This document shows positions 33,694-41,756 of a stretch of 64,000 bases of DNA, in pieces. The first letter of the stretch is position 1. Each line of letters begins with the position of its first letter. Below the pieces are notes generated by a model, which was given only the letters and a program-made list of their open reading frames with translations, made no database searches and was not told the origin of the DNA. A program made the translations under genes and the position numbers. Source of the DNA: Beijerinckiaceae bacterium (GTDB taxonomy: Bacteria > Pseudomonadota > Alphaproteobacteria > Rhizobiales > Beijerinckiaceae); assembly GCA_947453205.1 (NCBI GenBank), contig CANGFT010000006.1:58150-122149 (forward strand). Direction: 5' to 3'.

Positions 33694-34296
33694 TTGCTGC
33701 ATGCGTTCAAACTGATCGTCGTCGCGCTGATCGGTCTGGGGCTTGGCCTCGGAGCCACCTACCACGCCGTCGAGCGTGGGCAGGATCGGGGCTTAGGCGT
33801 CGGCCTCATCTTCGGCGCCGTCAAGGCCGGGCCATGGACCGGCTGGCCGAAGACGGGAACGCGCGAAAGCGACCCCTATGCGCGCGCGCTCTTCGCCCGC
33901 AATGGCGAAACGCCCATCGGCCTCACGGAGGGGCTGAGCTTTCTGGCGCGCGCCGATTCACATGCGAGGCCTTTCGACAGCGCCTGCGATTATACAGTGA
34001 AAGGCGCCATCCCCGCCGCCCGCTTCTGGACCCTCAGCGCCCTGAGCCCGCAGGGACGGACGCTTCCCGCCATCAGCGAGCGCCATGGATTCACCTCATC
34101 CGAAATCCTCAGGGATTTTGACGGAGGCTTCGAGATCAAGGTCTCGGCCTCGGCGCGGCCGGGCGACTGGCTGGAGGTCGCGCAGGGCCAGCCCTTCGTG
34201 CTCATGCTGCGCCTTTACGACACAGCCCTCAGCGCGAACCCTTACTCGGTCACAGCAGGCGTGATGCCCGCCATAGCGCGGGAGGGTTGCCGATGA
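33694..34296 (+). CDS. DUF1214 envelope protein
   Basis: A 200-residue protein with an N-terminal membrane helix (LIVVALIGLGLGLGATYHAV) and a DUF1214-type domain (SDPYARALFARNGETPIGL, FWTLSALSPQGR, DGGFEIKVS, QPFVLMLRLYDTAL). It begins with TTG at 33694, since no in-frame ATG precedes the helix. It overlaps the DUF1254 gene by 4 bp; the two domains are fused in other bacteria and are here two adjacent genes. Function unknown. Confidence 0.85.
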   Translation: MLHAFKLIVVALIGLGLGLGATYHAVERGQDRGLGVGLIFGAVKAGPWTGWPKTGTRESDPYARALFARNGETPIGLTEGLSFLARADSHARPFDSACDYTVKGAIPAARFWTLSALSPQGRTLPAISERHGFTSSEILRDFDGGFEIKVSASARPGDWLEVAQGQPFVLMLRLYDTALSANPYSVTAGVMPAIAREGCR

Positions 34297-34877
34297 AGCG
34301 CAAGCAAGGGCTCGTCGGCGACACCATCTTTCATCTGCTGCCCATCCTCGCGGGCTGCCTTGTCGTCGCGGGCCTCGTCCATATCGCGACGATCTTCCTC
34401 CTGCCGCGCCTCGCCACGAAGGACGCCTTCGCCCGCCTCAGCGCCATCGCGCCCGCCCATCAGGTCGTGCTCCTGCCAGATGGCGCCGGCGGGCCCTTTG
34501 ATGATCCCGCCCTCGCGCAGGGCATGTGCCGGTTCGACCTCGCCCAAGGCCCCCTGCGCCTGCGCGCCACCCTGACGCCCGACGCCCTCATGCTGTTTTC
34601 TTTCCATGGGCGTCACGGCCAGATCTTCTATTCCATGACCGACCGCAGCGCGACGCGGGGCAAGCTCGACATGCTCCTGCTGACCCGCGAGCAGCTGAAC
34701 GTCGTCGAGGCCAATGATGCCGAGGACGAGCTGCCGCAGGATCTGCGCATCATCGCCCCGACGCTGGAGGGCTTTGTGCTGTTCCGCTCCCTCGCCGAAA
34801 ATCCCGGCGAAATGGCGCAGGCGCAGGCGCGCATCGCGGCCCTGAGCTGCGGCCTCGACAGGGATCAGCGGCCCTGA
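34293..34877 (+). CDS. DUF1254 membrane protein
   Basis: A 194-residue protein with one N-terminal helix (HLLPILAGCLVVAGLVHIATIFLL) and a DUF1254-type domain (CRFDLAQGPLRLRATLTPDALMLFSFHGRHGQIFYSMTD begins it, 20-residue blocks typical of COG5436). It overlaps the DUF1214 gene by ATGA. The pair probably forms an inner-membrane complex of unknown role. Confidence 0.85.
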   Translation: MKRKQGLVGDTIFHLLPILAGCLVVAGLVHIATIFLLPRLATKDAFARLSAIAPAHQVVLLPDGAGGPFDDPALAQGMCRFDLAQGPLRLRATLTPDALMLFSFHGRHGQIFYSMTDRSATRGKLDMLLLTREQLNVVEANDAEDELPQDLRIIAPTLEGFVLFRSLAENPGEMAQAQARIAALSCGLDRDQRP

Positions 34878-34971
34878 CGGAGGCGCTTCGTCAACCTCTT
34901 GTTAACCATCTGTAAACCAATCGGACCTTAAGGTTCCGTTAATCCTCGATTCGGAGCTCAAGTCGCGCATC

Positions 34972-36120
34972 ATGTTGTCAAGCAGCCTGACTTCAAGCAG
35001 CCCAAAGCATCCTGACCCCGAGGTCTACGGCCCGCGCGCGCCGGTGAAGGACGACTCGCGCCCCCAGCTTCTGAAGACCCTCGCCGAACTTTTCGTCAGC
35101 CAGATCCAGCATTCGGCGGAAGAGATCCGCCAGTTCGAAGCGGCCGTCGAAGGCCTGCTGCCCCATACGCGCGCAGATGTGCGCATCATGACCGCTGAAA
35201 AGCTGGCCGACTATGCGCACACGCCGCGCGGCGTCCTCAACGCCTTTCTTGCGCAGGGTGGCGCCGAGGCGGAGCCTTTCATCAAGCGTTCGGTCTGCAT
35301 GCCCCATGACCTGCTTGAGCAGATGGCGAAGGAATCTGACACAGCCGTCGCCTGCTGCATCGCAAGCCGCATCGATCTCGCCCAGACCCTCGTGGACCTG
35401 CTCTGCGCGCGGCAGGAGATCGAGGTGCTGCGCACGCTCGCCCGCAACATGATGGCGCCGCTCAGCCCAGAACATTTCGAAGAACTGGTCCGCCAGGCCC
35501 GTTTCGACCGCCCGATGGCCCGCAGCCTCAGCATGCGCGCCCGCGACCCCCTCATGATCGTCCCGATCTTCCTGCACGCCACCAGCGCCCAGCGCGAAGC
35601 GATCATTCTGGCCGAGCGGCGCGCAAGCCTTGGCGAACCTCCCGAGCCGGTCTCCGAGGTCGAGCTCAACATAGCCGAAGACCTCATCGACGCCGCCGAA
35701 GCGCGCGATCTTAATGAAGCCTCCTGGCTCATCGCCCGCGCTGTCGGCTGCACCACAATTGTCGCGCGCGAAATCATCGCCGATGCTTCGGGCGAAGCCT
35801 TCGCGCTCGTCATGGCGCAACTGCGGATCAACCCGGAAACCGGCATCCGCGTGCTCGGCATGTTCGATGCGCCCCCGCTTCGCTCGCAAGAGCGCATCAA
35901 GGCGCTCTACAACATTTTGCGCGATACGCCGCGCGGCTGCGCAGATCGGCTGCTGAAGGAGATGGTGGGTCTGGCGCCCCATCGGCGCAGCCGCGCCTTC
36001 CATGCCCCGGTCAATGATCCCGTGGCGGCGCAGACGCCAAGCCGTCCCGCGCAAATGGGCGCTGTGACGCAAGCGCCAGAGCCCCCTGCGCCTGCGCGCA
36101 AATTGTTTCTGATGCGCTGA
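34972..36120 (+). CDS. DUF2336 protein
   Basis: A 382-residue soluble, mostly helical protein with HEAT-like repeats (LLPHTRADVRIMTAEKLADY, VCMPHDLLEQMAKESDTAVA), matching the DUF2336 family common in alphaproteobacteria. Function unknown. It follows a TTAACC- and AT-rich gap, so it probably has its own promoter, and it ends immediately before the stop of the convergent DUF1491 gene (36121). Confidence 0.85.
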   Translation: MLSSSLTSSSPKHPDPEVYGPRAPVKDDSRPQLLKTLAELFVSQIQHSAEEIRQFEAAVEGLLPHTRADVRIMTAEKLADYAHTPRGVLNAFLAQGGAEAEPFIKRSVCMPHDLLEQMAKESDTAVACCIASRIDLAQTLVDLLCARQEIEVLRTLARNMMAPLSPEHFEELVRQARFDRPMARSLSMRARDPLMIVPIFLHATSAQREAIILAERRASLGEPPEPVSEVELNIAEDLIDAAEARDLNEASWLIARAVGCTTIVAREIIADASGEAFALVMAQLRINPETGIRVLGMFDAPPLRSQERIKALYNILRDTPRGCADRLLKEMVGLAPHRRSRAFHAPVNDPVAAQTPSRPAQMGAVTQAPEPPAPARKLFLMR

Positions 36121-36459
36121 TCACGCAAGGTCGAGGAAGACGCGGCCCTGCCGGTCATCGACCTCGATGATCCAGAGATCGGGATCGAACCTGATTTCCT
36201 TGGCGAGCCGCTCCTCGACGTCGGGGGCAGCGATCCAGTCGTCTTTGTGCATGCGCGTCCAGAGCCGATCGACGCCGCGCGCGGCGGTCTCGGTCTGGGG
36301 CGCTGGCCCGTAAAGCGCCGCCATGCCGTCGAGGCGATCAATCTTCACGAAGATGGCGCCGGCTTCCGCCGCCCCACGCCTGCGCAGCACCGCCGAGACA
36401 TGCTCCACCGCGCAACGGCGCAGATAGGCGGAGACGAAAATATCGGCGCGCAGCCGCAT
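36121..36459 (-). CDS. DUF1491 protein
   Basis: A 112-residue protein beginning MRLRADIFVSAYLRRC and containing GAIFVKIDRLDG and DPDLWIIEVDDRQGRVFLD, the DUF1491 pattern of alphaproteobacteria. Probably cytoplasmic; no known role. It follows the peptidoglycan-binding protein gene by 9 bp in a three-gene minus-strand operon with the kinase. Confidence 0.9.
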   Translation of the reverse strand: MRLRADIFVSAYLRRCAVEHVSAVLRRRGAAEAGAIFVKIDRLDGMAALYGPAPQTETAARGVDRLWTRMHKDDWIAAPDVEERLAKEIRFDPDLWIIEVDDRQGRVFLDLA

Positions 36460-36468
36460 GGTGGGCCT

Positions 36469-37173
36469 TCAGGGAATGGCGACGCCTGATTGCGCGCTAA
36501 GTTCGCGCAGGGTGCGCGGCGAAAGATCGCCTGTGACCGGCAGCTTGCGCTCCTGTTCGAAACGCTCGAGCGCCTGACGGGTCGAAGCCCCCATCACGCC
36601 ATCGGCCCGCAGCACGAATCCCGACTTGATGAGCGCCTTCTGCACGGCGGCCACGCGCGCGGGCGGCGCCGTGGGCTCGGCGATTCCTTCAGACTTGATG
36701 AGGGCGCCGATGGGATCTTTCTTCGAAGAAGCGGGCGCGGATGCCGCAGCAGGTTCGGCGACGCGCGGCTGCATCGCGGGCTCGGCCATGCGCGGCGCGG
36801 GCGCAGCAGGCTGGGCAGCAGCAGGCTGGATCGCAGGCGTCGCCGAGGCGACGCTTGCAGGACGCGGCGCGGGCATGGGGGGCGTCGGCTTCGCGGCGGC
36901 CACATTGGCGCCGGGCGCTGCGAACAGGGGGGCTGGATGGCGCGCGGTCTGGAACATGACCGCATTGAGAATGATGCCCGTCACAAGCCCTGCGCCCACC
37001 ACACAGGCGAGGGTGCGGCCGGGTCTGCGCATCACAAAGGCCAATGGCAGACGGAACCGGCTCGCGCGCGGCGCGGGCATGGGCCTCGGCGGCCCCTTGG
37101 CGGCGCGCGGCTTGCGGCGCGGCTCCTCGGCGAGGACGAAATCGTGATCGGATCTGGCGAGAGCTTCACGCAA
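36469..37173 (-). CDS. Membrane-anchored peptidoglycan-binding-domain protein
   Basis: A 234-residue protein. A cytoplasmic basic segment is followed by a membrane helix (about 53-74), a long Ala/Pro linker, and a C-terminal peptidoglycan-binding domain type 1 (IAEPTAPPARVAAVQKALIK, VLRADGVMGASTRQALERFE, SPRTLRELSAQSG). The long linker could span the periplasm to reach the wall. Its start overlaps the end of the kinase gene by 8 bp, suggesting a shared role in sensing or anchoring at the envelope. Confidence 0.87.
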   Translation of the reverse strand: MREALARSDHDFVLAEEPRRKPRAAKGPPRPMPAPRASRFRLPLAFVMRRPGRTLACVVGAGLVTGIILNAVMFQTARHPAPLFAAPGANVAAAKPTPPMPAPRPASVASATPAIQPAAAQPAAPAPRMAEPAMQPRVAEPAAASAPASSKKDPIGALIKSEGIAEPTAPPARVAAVQKALIKSGFVLRADGVMGASTRQALERFEQERKLPVTGDLSPRTLRELSAQSGVAIP

Positions 37174-39028
37174 CTTTCTTCACCTTCGAAACAGGGCCGA
37201 CAGGCTCTATCTGAACAGAATGGGGAATGACGTCGATGGTTGCGCTGGCGCGTTTTTGCGTCGTCGCCCCATTGATGGGGAGAAGCACCTTCACGCTGGT
37301 GCCCTGCCCCAGCGCGCTGGCGATGGAGATGGAGCCGCCGTGCAGGCCCACAAGGCCGCGCACCACCGAAAGTCCCAGGCCCGTGCCCTCGCTGGCGCCC
37401 TGCGCGCCCGACTGGAAGAAGGCGTCGCCAAGCCTTGGCAGATCGCTCTGCTTCACGCCCACCCCGGTGTCGACGACCTCAATGGCGAGGGATGCCCCTT
37501 CGACGCGGGCGATCACGCGCACCAGTCCGCCCGAAGGGGTGAACTTCACCGCGTTGGAGAGGAGGTTGATGAGGATCTGCTTGCAGGCGCGCTCATCGCC
37601 CACGAGCTGGGGCAGATGCGGGGCGCAGTCGCGCTCAAGGCGCAGGCCCGATTGCTGCGCCTTCAACTTCACCATGTCGCAGCAGGCTTCAATCATCGCG
37701 GCCACATGGATGGCCTCGCTTTCGATCTCAAAACAGCCCGCCTCGATCTTCGACATGTCGAGAATGGCGTTCACGACGGAAAGAAGATGCAGGCCCGACG
37801 AGTGGATGATGCCCGCATATTCGCGCCGCCGCATCAAGACGTCCGGGATCATGGCCTCGTTGGCGAGAATCTCTGAAAAGCCGATGATGGCGTTGAGCGG
37901 CGTGCGCAGCTCATGACTTAGATTGGCGATGAACCGATCCTTCGAGGCGTTGGCGCGGTCGGCGGCGGCCAAAGCCTCCTCCCGGCCCTGCTCCGCCTGT
38001 TTTTCGCGGGAGATGTCGCGCAGGATCGAGGTCACGCAGGCGCCATCCGCCTCGGTCGCCTCAAGGCGCCGCGCGCGGATCTCCACCCAGCGGAAGACCG
38101 GATCGGCATAAACGTCATGGTCGCCAGCGCCGATGCGCAGCCGAAACTCAGCGCGCACCATGGGCGCGCCATTGCGGGCGTCAGAGAGGGCTTTCAGAAA
38201 GGCCGGACGGTCCTGCACGAAAATGCGCTCGAAGAGCCCGCGCCCCCGCAGATCGCGCGCGCGCAGATTGAAGGCCGCTTCACTATCGGGGCTCACATGA
38301 AGCACAAGGCCATTGGCGTCGTGACGCAGCAAGGGATCGCCGAGCGCGCCCGCAAGCGAGGCGAGGCGCGCATCGCCCAATTCTCGCGACCGCTCGCCGC
38401 TAGCCTCGGCGGCGCTCGCCCCAAAGGCGGCGGCGGCGGCGCTGATGAGCCCGATGGCCGCATAGAAAGCGTTGAGGCCCAGCGCGTCAGGCGCATCGGC
38501 TGCGATGAAGTCAGCCGCGACGCCGCAGACGATGAAGGCGAGGGCGCAAAGGGCGCCGGCGGCGGCGACCGCGATCAGCCTTGCGGAGCGCGCGACAAGC
38601 GCCTGAAGCGGCGCAAGCGCCAGCCAGATCAGGGCCGCGCCCGAGAGCCCGCCAAGGCCGCAGACGATGGCGGCGCCGACGAGGATGCAGCCGAGGGCGC
38701 AAAGGGCGTGGGCGGCCAGAAGATGGCCCGTGCGCGACAGCAGAACAACGCTCGCGAGCGGCGCCAGAGCCAGCAGAAAGACCAGCGTCTCCCAGAGCGC
38801 AGGGGCGCCGCGCAGGGCGAGATAGGGAGGCGCGAGGATGGCGACGGCGAGGGCGGCGAGCAGGCGCGCGCGGATGAAGGCGCTGTGGCGCTCCATCTCC
38901 GCAGGACAGGCGCGGGCGGTCTCGTGGACCCACCCCGCAATCCTCTCGCCTATGCCGCTCCACTCACGCACGAACGCTGCTCCAGGGATCGGCGAAACAC
39001 ACCGACCATCACAGACCGACCGTCGCAT
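37166..39028 (-). CDS. PAS sensor histidine kinase, PleC/DivJ-like
   Basis: A 620-residue membrane kinase. Several hydrophobic helices lie about 50-215, a PAS domain about 230-350 (RHDANGLVLHVSPDSEAAFN), then HisKA with the phospho-His in FIANLSHELRTPLNAIIGFSE and a HATPase with NLLSNAVKFTP, VDTGVG and GTGLGLSVVRGLV. The FIANLSHELRTPLNAIIGFSEIL form is that of cell-cycle kinases such as PleC and DivJ. No response regulator is adjacent. The first 45 residues are not needed for the fold, so the start could be at the Met near residue 45 (about 38896). Confidence 0.85.
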   Translation of the reverse strand: MRRSVCDGRCVSPIPGAAFVREWSGIGERIAGWVHETARACPAEMERHSAFIRARLLAALAVAILAPPYLALRGAPALWETLVFLLALAPLASVVLLSRTGHLLAAHALCALGCILVGAAIVCGLGGLSGAALIWLALAPLQALVARSARLIAVAAAGALCALAFIVCGVAADFIAADAPDALGLNAFYAAIGLISAAAAAFGASAAEASGERSRELGDARLASLAGALGDPLLRHDANGLVLHVSPDSEAAFNLRARDLRGRGLFERIFVQDRPAFLKALSDARNGAPMVRAEFRLRIGAGDHDVYADPVFRWVEIRARRLEATEADGACVTSILRDISREKQAEQGREEALAAADRANASKDRFIANLSHELRTPLNAIIGFSEILANEAMIPDVLMRRREYAGIIHSSGLHLLSVVNAILDMSKIEAGCFEIESEAIHVAAMIEACCDMVKLKAQQSGLRLERDCAPHLPQLVGDERACKQILINLLSNAVKFTPSGGLVRVIARVEGASLAIEVVDTGVGVKQSDLPRLGDAFFQSGAQGASEGTGLGLSVVRGLVGLHGGSISIASALGQGTSVKVLLPINGATTQKRASATIDVIPHSVQIEPVGPVSKVKKVA

Positions 39029-39236
39029 CGGGTTTCTTAACGAGCCCTAACCGCAGCCCGCTCGAAGGGGGCGAAAAAGCCCGAAAATCGGGGTTTTGAG
39101 GCTAATTCGCGGGGAATGGTTTAGAAGGGGTTGCGCAAAGAGGTGAACGGAAGATGAAGGCGCAAGGCTCGCCCGCGGTAACCTTTTGCTGCCTTTTGGC
39201 TGCTAGAGTTCGGGCACTTTGAGTGAGTGGCGTCCC

Positions 39237-39455
39237 ATGTTCTTTCTCCTTCGCTGCATCTTCTGGCTTGGCCTGACCTTCACGATGATCGACTGGCCGG
39301 ACGGGCCTTCGCCCTTTCCCGACCCTGTCGCGCTGACGAATGAGGCCGCCGACACGGCGGGGCGGGAGATCGCCTCGCGCTGCGCCGCCGATCCGCAGGC
39401 CTGCCTTGAAGGCGCCCGCAAGGTCGAAGCCCTGCGCAATACGGTCACACGCTGA
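39237..39455 (+). CDS. DUF5330-like small membrane protein
   Basis: A 72-residue protein beginning MFFLLRCIFWLGLTFTMIDWP, a single hydrophobic segment, with two cysteines in RCAADPQAC. This matches the DUF5330-type small proteins that sit next to sufE in Hyphomicrobiales. The ATG at 39237 was chosen over a TTG at 39219. Function unknown. Confidence 0.72.
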   Translation: MFFLLRCIFWLGLTFTMIDWPDGPSPFPDPVALTNEAADTAGREIASRCAADPQACLEGARKVEALRNTVTR

Positions 39456-39525
39456 GGATGAGGCGAGGCTGGCGCAGCGCGGCGTCATGGCCCATATAGA
39501 GGCCGTTGCAACCGGTCAGGACTCC

Positions 39526-39951
39526 ATGACTTCCATCGCCGACATCATCGCGGATTTTGAGCTTCTCGACGAATGGGAGGATCGCTACCGCTATCTCATC
39601 GAACTTGGCCGCAAGCTCGAGCCCCTGCCCGAAGAAGCCCATAACGAGGACAACAAGGTCCGGGGCTGCGCCAGTCAGGTCTGGGTCGAGACCCGCGTGG
39701 ACCGCTCTGGCCCCCAGCCCGTCCTGACCTTTCGCGGCGACAGCGACGCCCATATCGTGCGCGGCCTCGTCTGCCTCGTCCTGACCCTCTATTCCAACCA
39801 CACAGCCGAGGAGATCGCGGGCATTGACGCCATGGATCTCTTCGCGCAACTCGACCTCACGGGACATCTGACCCCCCAGCGCTCCAACGGGGTGCGGGCC
39901 ATGGTCGAGCGCATCAAGCACGACGCCCGGCAGGCGCTGCAGTCGGCCTGA
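39526..39951 (+). CDS. sufE: SufE-family sulfur acceptor
   Basis: Accepts persulfide sulfur from the cysteine desulfurase SufS for Fe-S cluster assembly. The 141-residue product has the active Cys48 in KVRGCASQVWV and the family fold (DEWEDRYRYLIELGRKL, GLTPQRSNGVRAMVERI-like C-terminus). Start ATG at 39526; an ATG at 39487 is also in frame. Distance to the suf operon is unknown since it is not in this window. Confidence 0.94.
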   Translation: MTSIADIIADFELLDEWEDRYRYLIELGRKLEPLPEEAHNEDNKVRGCASQVWVETRVDRSGPQPVLTFRGDSDAHIVRGLVCLVLTLYSNHTAEEIAGIDAMDLFAQLDLTGHLTPQRSNGVRAMVERIKHDARQALQSA

Positions 39952-40851
39952 TCAAAGGCTCGCATGCAGTTGCGGGCGGTGATCGCCTGCGCCCCAATGG
40001 CGCAGGCTGACGCTGGCCCTGCCACGCGCCACAGGCTCAAGGCCATAATGGCGGCAGAGCTGGCGCAGGGCGAGGCCCAGGATGAGTTTGCCCGAGCGGG
40101 CGGGCCATTGACGCTCCCGCTCGACCGTCTCAAGGCCTTTAAGAAATCCGCAGATGTCGATGAGGATGCCCGAGAGATCGGGCCCCACCGACGCGAGCGC
40201 CGCCCGCGCCCTCTGGCGGGCCGCGATCATGGCGTCGGTGAAATCGGTGGGGCCCATGGATCGCGGGCCCGAGGCCACGGCGGCGGACCAGTTGGCGGTG
40301 GTGCGCGGCAGCATGGCGCCGATGGTGAGATCCCGGCGCAGGCGCTCGCCAGCTTCAAGACAGGCGGCGTCGACGAAGGGCAGGCCATCGCGGCCCTTGC
40401 GCCGGGCGAGCCAGGCGAGCGGGCTCTCGGCCTCGTCGATCAGCACCCGCACCTCACCCACATCGCCGGCCGCCAGCGGCTTGTGCTGGGCGAGGAAGGG
40501 ATCGGCGCCATTTTGCGCCCCGTTTCCGGCGGCATGACGCGCCGCATGGGCCCGGCCCTCGGTGGTCGCCCGCAACCGGCGGCGTCCGGAGGGGCCGGCG
40601 GCCTCCCAGAGCGCCAGCGCCGCCGCCAGAAGCGGGGGCAGCGTGATGGCGCGGAAGCTGCCGACCCGGATCGACACCCCGTTGCGGGGCGCCGCCACGA
40701 CGATCTCCCCTTTATCGCCTTCGATGCCGTAGGCTTCGGGCTCGCTGAGGAGGGACAGGGCGCGCTCGGCCTCCCGCGACAGCGCGGCGGGGCGACCCCT
40801 GCGGGCTGCGGGACGCTTCTTCTGCGAGACGGGATCAACCATGGCATGCAC
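39952..40851 (-). CDS. DUF6456 protein
   Basis: A 299-residue protein with a basic N-terminus (RPAARRGRPAALSREAERAL) and a C-terminal DUF6456 domain (DFTDAMIAARQRARAALASVG, SGILIDICGFLKGLETVERE, GLALRQLCRHYGL). Family members are found throughout Hyphomicrobiales next to mucR or sufE; a DNA-related role is assumed but not proven. It is convergent with sufE without a gap (stops at 39951/39952). The start could also be the Met at 40842. Confidence 0.82.
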   Translation of the reverse strand: MHAMVDPVSQKKRPAARRGRPAALSREAERALSLLSEPEAYGIEGDKGEIVVAAPRNGVSIRVGSFRAITLPPLLAAALALWEAAGPSGRRRLRATTEGRAHAARHAAGNGAQNGADPFLAQHKPLAAGDVGEVRVLIDEAESPLAWLARRKGRDGLPFVDAACLEAGERLRRDLTIGAMLPRTTANWSAAVASGPRSMGPTDFTDAMIAARQRARAALASVGPDLSGILIDICGFLKGLETVERERQWPARSGKLILGLALRQLCRHYGLEPVARGRASVSLRHWGAGDHRPQLHASL

Positions 40852-40972
40852 TCCCCATAGACGGCGGTCGAGACGTCCAAAGGCAACACAAACATGGGAA
40901 TATAGTCAAGAAAAAATCTTATGATAAGATTATAGACTTATATTTTCCAGAAATTTCAGGCGTTTCGACACG

Positions 40973-41000
40973 AAAAAGCCGCCCTGCGGGGGCGGCTTTG
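40973..41000 (-). terminator. Intrinsic terminator of mucR
   Basis: On the minus strand, a perfect 10-bp stem (AAAGCCGCCC/GGGCGGCTTT) with a 5-base loop is followed by five T. It lies 24 bp after the mucR stop. Confidence 0.85.
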
Positions 41001-41023
41001 GCGATCCCCAGGGGAATTGAATC

Positions 41024-41440
41024 TCAGCGTTTGCGGCGGCGCTGCTGGCCGAGGCCCATTTCCTTGGCGAGCTGCGAACGCGCCTTGGCGTAATTGGGAG
41101 CGACCATGGGATAGTCCGCCGGCAGGCCCCATTTCTCGCGGTATTCCTCAGGGGAGATATTGTACTGGGTGCGCAGATGGCGCTTCAGCGACTTGAACTT
41201 CTTCCCGTCTTCAAGGCAGATGATGTAGTCGTTGGTGATGGACTTCTTCGCGGGCACAGCGGGCTTCAGCGCCTCGACCACAACCGGGGCCGACCCGCTG
41301 GTGACGCGCAGCAGGGCATTGTGCACATCGTTGATAAGCGCAGGCAATTCGCTGGATGGAAGGGAATTGTTGCTCACATAGGCGGAGACGATGTCGGCCG
41401 CCAACTCAATGTAATTCGCCGAGATTGATGAGTCATTCAT
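41024..41440 (-). CDS. mucR: MucR/Ros-family transcriptional regulator
   Basis: A 138-residue regulator that in rhizobia represses exopolysaccharide and other genes by binding AT-rich DNA. The Ros-type zinc-finger region shows Cys75 and Asp78 (ICLEDGKK) and His88, but the second histidine position reads Gln92-Tyr93 (HLRTQYN). The finger may therefore bind no zinc, as reported for some Mesorhizobium Ros homologues. The C-terminus [22 protein letters not shown] is typical. Start ATG at 41440 has a GGGAG site; the upstream in-frame ATG at 41485 adds a non-family extension. Confidence 0.94.
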   Translation of the reverse strand: MNDSSISANYIELAADIVSAYVSNNSLPSSELPALINDVHNALLRVTSGSAPVVVEALKPAVPAKKSITNDYIICLEDGKKFKSLKRHLRTQYNISPEEYREKWGLPADYPMVAPNYAKARSQLAKEMGLGQQRRRKR

Positions 41441-41756
41441 GATTAGCGCTCCCAGGAAACACTCAAGCGATTGATTTCGCACCAACTTGGTCCAAATGAT
41501 GTTGGATGAAACCGCTCTGATTCAACACTCTTCAAATTTTATAATTGTAAAAAATAGACCGCGCAAGCAAAAATGGGACAAGTCAAGATGAAACCGGAGA
41601 TTTCTATTACCCCCTGGACGCTCAGACTGTAAAGCTTCGACAATAAAGCTATGACTTTGTAAGCATTATGCAAACTTGCGGCAGGCCTTTGCCGGTCATA
41701 GCTAGGCCTGATGCAAGGTTCCTCGAATCATCTCCCCAACGGAAAGCGCTCGCATC
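41441..41756. promoter_or_regulatory. AT-rich divergent promoter region of mucR and the oligopeptidase gene
   Basis: About 315 bp without a gene. It contains a strongly AT-rich tract (about 41520-41560) with TATAATTG, suited to be the mucR promoter and, given the DNA preference of MucR, an autoregulatory target. The half near 41757 has no clear motif. Confidence 0.45.

Noticed and set aside
31941..33758. Long minus-strand frame opposite the penicillin-binding protein
   Set aside because: Shadow of the real gene, with a Gly/His-rich composition and no domain.
41730..41745. tRNA-like GGTTC...CGAATC string before ptrB
   Set aside because: Spacing does not fit a T-arm and no acceptor or anticodon stem surrounds it.
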